From Mesorhizobium sp. M2D.F.Ca.ET.226.01.1.1 (GTDB taxonomy: Bacteria > Pseudomonadota > Alphaproteobacteria > Rhizobiales > Rhizobiaceae), in the NCBI RefSeq assembly GCF_004022705.2, contig NZ_RZOY02000028.1:1-33528 (forward strand): a stretch of 33,528 bases of DNA, given 5' to 3'. The notes beneath the pieces are model-generated. The model made no database searches and was not told where the DNA came from. It worked only from the letters and a program-made list of their open reading frames with translations. Positions 17,840-27,055 of the stretch are shown one piece after another. Position numbers and translations under genes: made by a program. The first letter of the stretch is position 1. Every line of letters begins with the position of its first letter.

Positions 17840-18030
17840 GGTTGGGAACACTGGTGCGGTCGGTGCGGATGCTGCCTCAGCACAAGCGCCGTGGGCGTCT
17901 TTCTTCCCTCCCCCTTTCCACCAATGTCACGATGCTACTTTTCGCGGCGAAGCGCTGGTCGAGGAGGAAGCTGAACGCGCCAACCGAAGTCCCCGGCTCT
18001 CTGATGCTGGGCACCGGGCCGTCCCCCTAA

Positions 18031-18204
18031 GCACGCGCTTTGGCGCCGCGGGGGTGCTCGGGCAATCGTTTCGGTCTCGACGAGATCGTTGCAGAAGAAC
18101 AGGAGAACGCCTGCCCCACCTGCCAGTTCGATTCTGCTGCTTTACATGCGGCTAGTCTGTTCGCAGCCATCGGTGAGCGTGCCGGACCGGACTTCTCCGA
18201 ATGA
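18031..18204 (+). CDS. Hypothetical short ORF with CxxC motif
   Basis: The frame is open from after the TAA at 18028 to the TGA at 18202, with a possible TTG start at 18040 and no ATG. It encodes GLDEIVAEEQENACPTCQFD followed by HAASLFAAIGERAG, which looks like natural protein with a CPTC pair, but there is no clear ribosome site. It may be the tail of a lost gene. The surrounding 17840-18030 and 18205-18465 hold nothing else recognisable. Confidence 0.3.
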   Translation, partial: ARALAPRGCSGNRFGLDEIVAEEQENACPTCQFDSAALHAASLFAAIGERAGPDFSE

Positions 18205-18465
18205 TCGATTCCAATCTTCGGGATAGAAGAGATCAAGGACAGGCTTGGCTGCGTTTCAGGTCAGGATCGCTCGCTCATGCTACATCGAGCATGGATGTGC
18301 CCAACTGCGGTCGGATCAGAACGCGCAAGACGGGATGAGTCCCTATTGACCACAGTGCAGGACGAGCATCGCAATAGTCTTGACGGGGCTTTATTGCTTT
18401 CAGCGGTAACCGCCACTATGTAGCGACACTTCGCCGACTGTCTTTCAAGCCACCCGGAGAGTTTC

Positions 18466-18933
18466 ATGACAGAAGAAGCCGACAACACCGTCGCCGTCCT
18501 CATCGAGCTCACCGCCGATGTCGTCTCAGCCTATGTCTCCAGCAATCCGGTCCCGGTGGGTGAACTCCCTGCCCTGATCGGCCAGGTGCACGCGGCACTC
18601 AAAGGCACGGCCGGCGCCAGTATTTCCGCAGAAGAACCGGAGGTTCTCAAGCCTGCCATATCGATCAGGAAGTCGGTGACGCCGGACCACATCATCTGCC
18701 TTGAGGACGGCAAGAAGTTCAAATCGCTCAAGCGCCATCTGTCGACCCATTATGGGCTGACGCCGGACGCATATCGCGCCAAATGGGGTCTGCCGGCTGA
18801 TTATCCCATGGTCGCGCCGAATTACGCCGCCACGCGCTCGGCATTGGCCAAGACGATGGGTCTCGGACGCAAACCAGTAGAGCCGGAACAGCCGGCACCG
18901 GCGAAGCGGACCCGCAAGAAGGTCGCAGCTTGA
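18466..18933 (+). CDS. MucR/Ros-family transcriptional regulator
   Basis: This 155-residue DNA-binding protein belongs to the Ros/MucR prokaryotic zinc-finger family, which controls exopolysaccharide, motility and symbiosis genes in rhizobia. The diagnostic block is HIICLEDGKKFKSLKRHL, then THYGLTPDAYRAKWGLP and YPMVAPNYAATRSALAKTMG. In Ros the metal site is Cys-x2-Cys-x9-His. Here the second cysteine position is Asp (CLED), as in MucR and in the Mesorhizobium Ml proteins, some of which fold without zinc. GGAG lies nine bases before the ATG. The C-terminal tail is lysine/arginine rich (KRTRKK). It stands alone, with a hairpin terminator about 60 bases after its stop. Confidence 0.88.
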   Translation: MTEEADNTVAVLIELTADVVSAYVSSNPVPVGELPALIGQVHAALKGTAGASISAEEPEVLKPAISIRKSVTPDHIICLEDGKKFKSLKRHLSTHYGLTPDAYRAKWGLPADYPMVAPNYAATRSALAKTMGLGRKPVEPEQPAPAKRTRKKVAA

Positions 18934-18995
18934 TTTCAGCAATCGAGCTTTGTTCTGGGGTACGCAGTTGCCATTGGCTCTGTCCGGAATATGAA

Positions 18996-19023
18996 AAGGC
19001 GGGGTCTATCCCGCCTTCCCTTT
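18996..19023. terminator. Hairpin terminator between mucR-like and cold-shock genes
   Basis: AAGGCGGG pairs with CCCGCCTT around a six-base loop (GTCTAT), followed by CCCTTTC on the plus strand and preceded by AAAA that reads as TTTT on the minus strand. It lies between convergent genes and could serve both. Confidence 0.6.
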
Positions 19024-19145
19024 CAAGCCGCTTGGCTTCCCCGGGACTCCGCGCAGCCTTGCAGCAGCCTGCATTTCGCGCGACCGTCAGTACATCCGGG
19101 CGGACCGCGTCCATCCGCTGTTGACAGGAGCCAGGGGAAAAAATT

Positions 19146-19358
19146 TCAGCCAGCTTTGCTGAGGCTGCCAGCTGAGGACTTTCCGGTGCGGCGGTCCTGT
19201 TCGATTTCATAGTTGATCTTCTGGCCATCAGCGAGGGTCGAGAGGCCTGCTCGTTCAACGGCGGAAATGTGGACAAAAACATCCTGACCGCCATTGTCGG
19301 GCTGGATAAACCCAAATCCCTTTGTGCTGTTTAACCACTTCACCGTTCCAGTCGCCAT
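19146..19358 (-). CDS. Cold-shock protein (CspA family)
   Basis: This 70-residue single-stranded nucleic acid binding protein starts MATGTVKWLNSTKGFGFI at 19358. RNP1 is KGFGFIQ and RNP2 is VFVHIS, so the beta-barrel RNA-binding face is complete. The central ERAGLSTLADGQKINYEI is typical of alphaproteobacterial Csp proteins. Longer in-frame starts upstream are ignored because the family begins at this methionine. About 140 bases of leader without another gene precede it, in keeping with the long 5' leaders of csp mRNAs. It acts as an RNA chaperone; whether it is cold-induced cannot be told. Confidence 0.92.
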   Translation of the reverse strand: MATGTVKWLNSTKGFGFIQPDNGGQDVFVHISAVERAGLSTLADGQKINYEIEQDRRTGKSSAGSLSKAG

Positions 19359-19842
19359 ATGCGTTTTCCTTTGTAACAAATGCAACGTCGGCAGGCCGTC
19401 AGGCCAGTCCCGATTCATAACCGAAACTTCTGCGTCAGGGCAGTAAAAACGAGAAAGTTGCAAGGCCGGTTTTGACCGGCGGCTGCAACCTCTCATGTAT
19501 CGTCCAGCACCCCCCGTTGGGGCTCACGTCACGACACGCCTTGCGGCCCCGATGCGATACCTGAGAGGGACGGCGCTGCAAGCGCTACGAGCCGGGGCGA
19601 CGAGAAGTTGATCGCTTGGGGCAAATGGGGGCCCAGGACGAAGCCGGTATAGAACGGTTCGGCCTCGCCGGTTCAGACGGAAGCGGGCCGTCGGCCTTTC
19701 CCGCGGCAGGTCCACCCGGCCCAAGGATGCACGATTTTCGTGAGAGGTGGTCCTATGCAAAAGCCACACGTGGGCAGTAGATGTCCCCCCGGCCGGACAG
19801 GCCAAGAGCTTTAAGGAATCGACATTGCCGCTGCTCCCGCCT
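19359..19842. other. Intergenic region without a supported gene
   Basis: About 480 bases separate the cold-shock start from the first traces of the dehydrogenase pseudogene. The proximal part is presumably the csp promoter and leader. No RNA, IS end or coding frame with family similarity was recognised in the rest. Confidence 0.4.
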
Positions 19843-21300
19843 TTGATCCGCCACCTCAAATCTCCTGACCTGTTTGGCAGCCTTGACCGCCTGCCGGCGC
19901 TTGGCAAACCAGTCAGTGAGCGCACATTTGTGGTCCTCACCCATCGACAGGCGAAGTGCTGGCAGAGCTTCCCGACATGGGCGTCGAGGAGACACGCACT
20001 GCGATCGATAGAGCATATAGAGCGCAGCCTGGATGGGCGGCATTGACGGCCCGTGAACGCAGCGACGTTCTGTGGCGCTGGCATCAGCTGATTATCGACC
20101 ACGCCGATGACCTTGCCGCGAGTATTGACCGCGGAAATGGGCAAGCCCCTTGCCGAGGCTAACTCGGAAGTGTCGCATGCGGCGGCGTACCTGCAATGGT
20201 ACGCCGAAGAGGCCAACCGCATCTATGGCGAGACGATCTCCGCGCCATCGACGGACCGTCGCCTGCTGGTGATCAAGCAGCCGATCGGCGTCGTCGGCAC
20301 GATTACGCCGTGGAATTTCCCGGCCTCCATGGTGGCGCGCAAGATCTCGCCGGCCTTGGCCGCGGGCTGCACGATCGTGCTGAAACCCGCTGAACAGACG
20401 CCGCTCGTGGCGGGTGCAATGTTTGCCCTTGCGCATGAGGCTGGCTTTCCCGAAGGCGTGGTCAACCTGATCTATGCGTCTGAAGGCGATGCCGTCGGCC
20501 GTGAACTCTGCACAAACCCCAAGGTCCGCAAGATCAGCTTCACCGGCTCGACCGAGGTCGGCCGACTGCTCATGCGCCAATGCTCGGACCAGATCAAGAA
20601 GGTCAGTCTCGAGCTCGGCGGCAATGCGCCTTTCATCGTCTTTGACGATGCAGTCGTCGATGCGGCAGTCGACGGTGCTATCCAGGCCAAGTTCCGCAAC
20701 GCGGGTCAAACCTGCGTTTCCGCAAACCGCCTTTACGTCCAATCGGGCGTTCACGATGAATTTGTCGACAAATTCGTGGAGCGGGTTCGCCAGCTCCAGG
20801 TTGGTGACGGTTTCGATCCAGGTGTCGCCATTGGCCCGCTGATCGACAGGCATGCGCTCACCAAGATCGAATCGCACATCGCCGATGCCGTCGCAAAAGG
20901 CGGTACAATTCGCCGCGGGGGCGAACGCATTGGCAAGGATGGCACGTTTTTCCAACCGACGGTCCTCACTGAAGTCTCCAGCGAGATGACCATTGCGCAA
21001 GAGGAGACATTCGGGCCGCTGGCCCCAACCATTCGCTTCGACGATGCGGATCAGGTTGTGCACGAGGCCAATGACACGATCTACGGCCTCGCCGCTTACT
21101 TCTATGCCTCGAACCTGCTGCGTGTCTGGCGTGTGGCCGAGGCATTGGAGTATGGCATGGTGGGCATCAACACGGGACGCATGTCATCGGAAGCCGCACC
21201 CTTCGGCGGGATGAAGCAGTCCGCCATCGGACGGGAGGGTTCGCGCCACGGGCTCGAGGATTACCTCGAAATGAAATACCTCTGCATGGGCGGCATCTGA
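19843..21300 (+). pseudogene. gabD: Succinate-semialdehyde dehydrogenase (GabD-like), two frameshifts
   Basis: The NAD(P)-dependent aldehyde dehydrogenase fold is spread over three frames. The first part near 19843 reads LKSPDLFGSLD then GKPVSERTFVVLT. After a shift near 19940 the frame gives STGEVLAELPDMGVEETRTA and WHQLIIDHADDLAA. After another near 20121 it gives LTAEMGKPLAEA, TPWNFPASMVARKI, the cofactor loop SFTGSTEVG, catalytic Glu in ELGGNAP, catalytic Cys in GQTCVSANR and EETFGPLAP, to the stop at 21300. Only one base lost and one gained are needed to restore a protein of about 480 residues, the normal size. Catalytic residues are intact, so damage is recent or due to sequence error. 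The family clears succinate semialdehyde from GABA breakdown. No gabT is nearby. Confidence 0.8.
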
Positions 21301-21446
21301 AGCATCCGCATGTCAGCCGTCAGATCTTTGCTCTCAAGCTTCCGCTCGCCACCCGAGAACCGAATTCGAACTGAAGAGCCATCATGGTTGCAACCCAAAC
21401 AGCTGTCCCTGATGGTCAGTCAGCAGTTCCTGAGCATCCCGGCTTT

Positions 21447-21695
21447 CTAATCGCCGCGAAGTATCTTTGCTTCAAGCGCGGCTGCCACGAAAGCTCTTCG
21501 AGCCGCTGCTGGATAAGTCTCCCCACGCAACACCTGCAGACAGGCGTCCATCGCGGCCTTCCGTTTCACGGTCTGACGTTGAAGATCCCGTAGCAAGATA
21601 GCGGCCGCGTCATTGACCTCGAACACGATCCGCTCTGAGCTGTGGTGGCTAACCTGAACAACGACTGGCCTCTCAAATCTGCTCAAGCCGGTCAT
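21447..21695 (-). CDS. DUF982 family protein (copy A)
   Basis: This 82-residue protein from the ATG at 21695 has GGAG at correct spacing; longer in-frame starts lack a ribosome site. The sequence MTGLSRFERPVVVQV, then VFEVNDAAAILLRD and MDACLQVLRGETYPAAAR with a closing AFVAAALEA is the DUF982 pattern, a small family numerous in Rhizobiales accessory DNA with no established function. It closely matches copy C at 28748-28996, which suggests duplication. Confidence 0.75.
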   Translation of the reverse strand: MTGLSRFERPVVVQVSHHSSERIVFEVNDAAAILLRDLQRQTVKRKAAMDACLQVLRGETYPAAARRAFVAAALEAKILRGD

Positions 21696-21930
21696 TTCTC
21701 CGCTCCTGTGAGGCGAATAGGCCTCGGTCGCACTTCTTTGCCGAGCCGAATCGGCTCGCTGCATCTTCGTCGCTGAACTTAGCCACTCGCGACCGATGTG
21801 CGGTTGTCTGATTCACGGCGAGATTGCGTGAGACTGCCGTTTTGCCGTTAATGTCGAGACCTGTTCCTGCTTTCGGCTATCCCTGAAATCCCGACACAAT
21901 GCCCCCCTCAGCGTGCCCCGTGCCAGACTC

Positions 21931-22233
21931 CTATACCTGCACTTTTCCACGGCCGGACTTGCAGGCAGAGAGCCATTGCATGGCGGAAATTGCATCTTCC
22001 AATATGGCGGCCCGTTTCGCAAAGCCGAAAAAGGCATTGCGCGCTGCGCTTACAGGTTTTCGCCCATCGTATGCGTCATAGCAGGTCCTGAGGGCGGCTT
22101 CGTGGATCAGGTCTCTGCGATCTTCTGGCCATTCATTGAGGAAGTCGACGGCGTCCGCAAGGCTGGCAATCTCCTGCACGATGTAGGTTGCACGCTTCAC
22201 AAAAACTGGGCTGCTGAAAGCCTCTGGGTTCAT
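21931..22233 (-). CDS. DUF982 family protein (copy B)
   Basis: The 100-residue product begins at the ATG at 22233, chosen because GGGAGG stands directly upstream. It has the DUF982 layout: FVKRATYIVQEIASLADAVD, then FLNEWPEDRRDLIHEAALRTC, YDGRKPVSAARNAFFGFAKRA. It is more distant from copies A and C than they are from each other. It is cytoplasmic by composition, with function unknown. It lies between copy A and an IS66-type remnant, all on the minus strand. Confidence 0.72.
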   Translation of the reverse strand: MNPEAFSSPVFVKRATYIVQEIASLADAVDFLNEWPEDRRDLIHEAALRTCYDAYDGRKPVSAARNAFFGFAKRAAILEDAISAMQWLSACKSGRGKVQV

Positions 22234-22332
22234 TCGTTCCTCCCGACCTGCTGAACAGCTGGTTTGCGTGAACAGGTGCCTCATCGACAACTCGCCGACC
22301 ATTGCAGAATGTGTTGTCAGAGCAATGACGGT

Positions 22333-22569
22333 TTAAGAGGAAAGCAGCGGCGTACGAAACGCTTGATACATCCTCCGGCGTTGACCCGCCACCAGGATCC
22401 GGCACCGCCTCTCGGGAAAAGGTGGCTCATATGAATGCCGAGAGATCGCGCGATCTCCAAAACTGGCCTCAGCCTCAAACGTCGCTGCGACCAGCCGCTC
22501 CTTCTCCTCCCGAAACCAGCGCCGGCGCCGCTCGACCGACGTGATCACCTCGATCTGATGCTTCGTCAC
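22333..22569 (-). mobile_element. IS66-type TnpA (OrfA) remnant, frameshifted
   Basis: The frame starts MTKHQIEVITSVERRRRW and EEKERLVAATFE, the typical opening of the small OrfA/TnpA protein of IS66-family elements. After about 35 residues the family helix-turn-helix continues in another frame as EIARSLGIHMSHLF, so a frameshift lies near 22460. No OrfB, transposase or terminal repeats were found, so this is an immobile relic. Confidence 0.55.
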
Positions 22570-22687
22570 AGGGCTACTTCCAGTGCTCGCATGGACTTGC
22601 GGCCTTCAGCCTACCTGAGCAAGGCGGTCGTCACCGTCGAGATACGAGACAACCAGACCATCGCCGCCAAAGTGTCGGTCCTGCTAT

Positions 22688-24645
22688 TTAAGTATCTAGC
22701 TCCTGACCAACCGGCTCCGCGGCAATGCCAGGAATTTCGCTTATCCGGACAGGTTTCCCGATTAAATAGCCTTGAGCTTCATCACATCTGACGCATCGCA
22801 GATAGTCGAGCTGTTCGGGAGTTTCTACGCCTTCGGCTGTTACCTCAATTCGAAGCTCATGTGCCAACTCAACCAATGATCTTACAATCGCGGCACAGTC
22901 CGCATCGGTGAGCATATCCTGGACAAAAGATCGGTCGATCTTGAGCCGCGAAAGCGGCAATTTACGAAGATAGGTCAGTGATGAATAGCCGGTGCCAAAA
23001 TCGTCAAGAGCAACTGTGACGGATAGGGAAATTAACGATTGTAATAATGAAATCGTTTCTTCAAAATTCGAAATCAGCACAGTTTCTGTGATCTCGACCT
23101 CGAGTCTTCGGGGGTCCAAACCGGCTTCAGCCAAGGCCACTACAATTCCATCCAGCAAGGCTTTATTCCTAAGCTGCACTACCGACAAGTTGACGGAGAC
23201 CCGCAAGTCGCGCGGCCAGCGCGCCGCTGCCAAACAAGCCGTTTTGACGACCCAGTGTCCGATGGAGTGAATCAAATCCGTTTCTTCAGCGATGGGTATG
23301 AACTCTGTCGGAGGGATCTGGCCAAGGGTCGGATGCTGCCATCGCAGAAGCGCTTCAAAACCTCGGATGCGATCGCTCCCGAGGTCGAGAAAGGGTTGAA
23401 ATGCGAGCCAAAGCTGGTCGTTGGCAAGCGCAGATGCCAGATCGCGTTCAAGGGCATGGCGCCTGGCAGCAGCTTCATCGTCGCTTGGGCTGAAAAACTG
23501 GATGGACCCCGCCCCCAGCGTCTTAGCCCTGTGTAGCGCGGTATCGACGCACCGCAGGAGTTGGTTGGCATCCAAACCGTCAGTGGGCGCCAAAGCGATA
23601 CCTATAGAGGCCCTGCAATATATTTCGCGCCCTTCGATCAAGAACGGGGCGCGCATGGCCTCTATGATCTGTTTGGCCAAGGACCTGATTTGATCTGGCC
23701 TGATATCGCGCGTAGCGATTATTGCAAATTCGCCGCCCTCCAATCTCGCAATGCCATCGCTCTCCCGCGTCGATCTCCGAAGTCTCGCAGCCACTTCAAC
23801 CAAAAGGGCATCCGCCATGGCTCGGCCAAAGCGATCATTCACCTCGGCAAAATTGTTAAGATCGAACAAAAGCAACGCAAAGTGCTGGTCAAACTGCTTT
23901 GCGTCCACCAACGCGTTCTCCAGCCGCTCGTTGAAGCTGAACCGGTTTGGCAAACTCGTTAGAACATCCCTGCGAATGGCATTTTCGCTTTCCGCTTGCA
24001 GAATGAAGCGTCGGGTAAATTCGACCGCGTGAGCGAGCACTGCGCGAAACAGCGTGATGGCGTAGCTCACTATCAGGATTGCGACGAGCAGATTGATGGC
24101 GCCTTCCACCCACGCAATCGCAAGCATCGAACCGACGAAGATCGGCAGCGTATACGCGACGGCCGCAATGGGAATCGTGTAAAAAGAAGCGGCACCGCCC
24201 GCGATCATCCCGGCGCTCAGGCAGGTAATGACAACCTGGGCGGCACTTGTTGCCCCGCTGAAGAACAGAACGGGAAGTGCTCCCCACCAAGTGCCGAACA
24301 GGAAGGCGTTCCGCACCAGGTTTTGTGTTGCTCGGCGAGACACCGACCGGGTTTGACTGACTGAAACGATGATCTCGCTCTTAGGCCTACGAACCCAGCG
24401 GCGGCGATGATGACACTCGCCCAGAGGATGGCTTTCGTTTGGTCGGGCGAGCCCCAAAGCGCCATAACAAGAGTGGCCGCATTGAGTATGTTCGCAACCA
24501 TGCCAAGAGGCGTGTTGCGAAGCACGATACTGACCTGCTCCGCCCTGATTCGGCCGGCAAGTGGTTCGATCGTCGAGGGCCCGCCAAAAGCCCGCAAATC
24601 TCCCGCCAGAAGGTCACCGAACCTTGCGGCAGACCGACGCTGCAT
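22688..24645 (-). pseudogene. Membrane GGDEF-EAL protein (cyclic-di-GMP phosphodiesterase type), one-base frameshift
   Basis: From the ATG at 24645 (GGGGGAG upstream) the first frame encodes MQRRSAARFGDLLAGD and the first hydrophobic segment. Near 24381 it shifts, and the second frame continues with four or five more membrane segments, a GGDEF domain and an EAL domain to the stop at 22688. The span is 3n+2 bases. The GGDEF signature is degenerate (LEGGEFA in place of GGDEF), so cyclase activity is unlikely. The EAL half keeps FEALLRWQHP, NLSVVQLR, EITETVLI, DDFGTGYSSL, KIDRSFV, AEGVET and QGYLIGKP, the residues of active phosphodiesterases. Repaired it would be about 652 residues. If the shift is real, a product from an internal start could still carry most of the protein. 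Confidence 0.82.
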
Positions 24646-24911
24646 CACTCTTTCACTCCCCCGCGCTAGAGTAGGTGCTTCGTGTGGGTCCCTAGCACAG
24701 AGCAATTCGGAAAAAGTAAATTTCAACCGCGAAATTTGGATACCCAAGTTGCGAAGCCAAGAGCTCCCAAAATTCAAAGATAGCGAAAATCGCGATGCTC
24801 CCTTAGGACATAGCCGACCTAACCTGATCCATGTTTTCGTAATTGTGGCGGTTGGCGAATCGGGCTTTCTGTTTCGACGCATGCCAGGCTAAGCTGGCTC
24901 AATGAGCCGGC

Positions 24912-25085
24912 TTATACTCGAAGGGATCGAAATTCGTCGATGGTTTCGATCTCGCCGTCTTCGAGTTCGTCGATCGGGAGAAAACCGCTATCCCGACCGC
25001 GTACGTCTCGATGCAGAATGGGCGCGCCGGGCGCGCCGTAAATGGGAACGCCTGATTGTAGGCTTTGCAGTATGTTTGCCTCAGG
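24912..25085 (-). pseudogene. C-terminal remnant of an unrecognised protein
   Basis: A minus-strand frame open between stops at 25086 and 24912 reads ILQSLQSGVPIYGAPGAPIL, then SGFLPIDELEDGEIETIDEF. It looks like genuine protein with an acidic tail, but it has no ATG or convincing start, so it appears to be the end of a lost gene. A neighbouring frame just upstream (IDGLRWVRLTPVA) may be another piece. No function can be given. Confidence 0.3.
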
Positions 25086-25796
25086 CTACGGGCGTGAGGC
25101 GGACCCAGCGGAGGCCGTCTATGTCGAGCTACGCTTGCGGTCGACGATGTCGCCGGCGGAGCTCGAGGTCCAGCGCAGGGGCTACGCTGCCGCTCTACAC
25201 TGACGACCGGTGATCCAGGCAATCGAGCAGGGTGCCCACGCACCACCCCGCGCGTCTGGATCAACGACAATGAGGGCTGTGGAACAAGCCTGGTCAGCGC
25301 CACCTCTTGCGACTTCTCAACCCGGTGAAGGGAAGCCGAGGCGATGTGCCCCAAGTGCGGCTTTGGGATTGCCGAGCGGTTGTCGAGCGGCAATCTGTGC
25401 CCGGCCACTCGTGCCACCCGGCATGCTTCCATCAACAGCATGAATCGATCGCTCGTGATCGATTCCGAAAATGCGTTGGACGCGTCTGATGCACTCGGGA
25501 ACATGGAGGTATGGATAGGAGCGGCCACCATCTTCATTGCATTCTGAATCTTTTGCGGCTTCGCGATGGGCCCAGCAAAGGCGACTGCGTGGGCGATATG
25601 ATCGTCATGACGATCATGCTGACAGGACAAGAGATCGGGAGCGTAGGCCCAGGCGTCGGAGGTGAGCAGCTCTCGTCATGGCTTGGACGGCGGCAACGTC
25701 TCCGAAAACCTTTGGAGAATGCGTGGCTGCGGGTGGACGAAGGCGTGCGCTCCGCCTAGAGGACACTCGCAACTCCCCTAAATCCACGAGATCACC
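25086..25796. other. Degenerate region with short open stretches
   Basis: Short plus-strand frames occur, such as one from 25441 reading NALDASDALGNMEVWIGAAT and stopping at 25547, but it has no recognised family and stops interrupt its possible continuation. Nothing here is supported as an intact gene. It is probably decayed accessory DNA. Confidence 0.3.
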
Positions 25797-26225
25797 ATGA
25801 GGCAGCCGCAGCGCCCCTTTGTCGTCGAGATCAAACAGAAGCGTGAGCTCGTGAAGCGGCCACAGTCGATCTGGGGCGGCATCGACCTGGCTGCCATCGC
25901 GAACGAACTCTCCGAAGCGAAGAAGGAAGGTGCGATCGCTGAAGCGACGCCGCAGCCGATTTTTGCCGAGGATGGTCGTCCACAGCCCATGCCTACCACC
26001 GGCGAAGCTGCATCCGATGCCAAGGACGAGATCGTACCCGACGGATCGCTTCCCAAGCCGCCGACGGTTGAGGAAGCGCCGATGGCGGAAGCATCGCACG
26101 AACAGACTGGGCGCAGACGAACCCGCAAGTTAAAGCGGTGGCAGAAAGATGTTTCTTTGCCGCGAGGTCAACGATGGAAGCGGCGCCTGCCATGGGTCCT
26201 CCGCCAGAGCCGGGCTCAGCGGTAG
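25797..26225 (+). CDS. Conserved-looking hypothetical protein with basic C-terminus
   Basis: The 142-residue frame begins MRQPQRPFVVEIKQKRELVK and continues WGGIDLAAIANEL. The middle is acidic and proline rich, and the end is strongly basic (RRRTRKLKRW, then LPRGQRWKRRLP). The pattern of an N-terminal PFVVEIKQKR box and a C-terminal RGQRWKRRLP box resembles small hypothetical proteins common in rhizobial accessory regions. The charged, low-complexity make-up suggests nucleic-acid binding, but that is inference. The ribosome site is weak. Confidence 0.5.
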   Translation: MRQPQRPFVVEIKQKRELVKRPQSIWGGIDLAAIANELSEAKKEGAIAEATPQPIFAEDGRPQPMPTTGEAASDAKDEIVPDGSLPKPPTVEEAPMAEASHEQTGRRRTRKLKRWQKDVSLPRGQRWKRRLPWVLRQSRAQR

Positions 26226-26318
26226 GTCGACTGCGCCAGGATTGAAGCCCTTGTCAAACTGTTCACGACAGACGCAGCAGTGCGTCCAAGTAACGAAGAC
26301 GTCCGTACTGGCCATCCA

Positions 26319-26864
26319 TCAGCTCCTCTCGGAGTTCGGTGCGAGAATGAAATCGAAAACGGGCTCAGGCAGCTGGCCAGGCATCGGCTCTCGCAAAGCA
26401 GTCGGGAACGTTGTGGCCGCTTCGGCCTCTGCCGCGAGCGCGGCAGGTGTGATTCCGAGTGCGGCCTCAAAGGGCCGGCTCGGCAGAAGCGCCACCCGAC
26501 GAAAAAGCCCTGCAGCTCTTGCCGCATGCCGCAAGGCAGCGGCCCGCTTTCCCTCGCGGATCTTCACCCCGGCCGCCGCCAACAGGATCAATGCCTTGAA
26601 GAACAGGCGATGCTGGGCGCTTTGTTTCGCAGCATGCCAAAGAGGCTCCCAAGCCTCATGAGCTTCCCAGTAATACCCGTGGTTGAAAAGGTCGATTCCC
26701 CATCGGAACACGTTTGAACTGAGTGATTCCTCGACTGTAACAAGGGTGACCGGGTCGCTTTGATAACTGTGACCCAACGGGTCGCGAACCGGATGTGGAT
26801 GTTTGCCAGGCAGGTATGCGTAGCCCGGAAAATTCTTTTCAGGCAGCAGGCGAGGACGTGACAT
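26319..26864 (-). CDS. DUF309 domain protein
   Basis: Starting at the ATG at 26864 (an ATG at 26879 is also possible; neither has a strong ribosome site) the product has 181 residues. It contains the DUF309 signature FNHGYYWEAHEAWEPLWHAA with the conserved His and Glu residues, followed by a helical stretch FFKALILLAAAGVKIREGKR. The N-terminal 45 residues are Pro/Arg rich (PGYAYLPGKHPHPVRDP). DUF309 proteins are all-helical and of unknown function. Its start is about 190 bases from the divergent MFS copy 2. Confidence 0.75.
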   Translation of the reverse strand: MSRPRLLPEKNFPGYAYLPGKHPHPVRDPLGHSYQSDPVTLVTVEESLSSNVFRWGIDLFNHGYYWEAHEAWEPLWHAAKQSAQHRLFFKALILLAAAGVKIREGKRAAALRHAARAAGLFRRVALLPSRPFEAALGITPAALAAEAEAATTFPTALREPMPGQLPEPVFDFILAPNSERS

Positions 26865-27055
26865 GGACCCAGCAATCATGAAAGCGCGTTGGTGGCAATT
26901 CCAGATAAAGCAATCGCTTGCGCCAGAGTGCCAGCGGTAAAGAAATATCTTGCGCTGCCCCGACAAAATGCGCTCATGGTGCCATTCCTCCATGGGCACG
27001 TGGGCCGGGAGGGCACCTCTAACACGACCGATAGACCAAGGGAGGGCTCAACCCA

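Noticed and set aside
24899..25630. 243-codon open frame on the minus strand
   Set aside because: It is low in hydrophobic structure, matches no family, and behaves like the antisense reading of plus-strand fragments, similar to shadows over the MFS genes.
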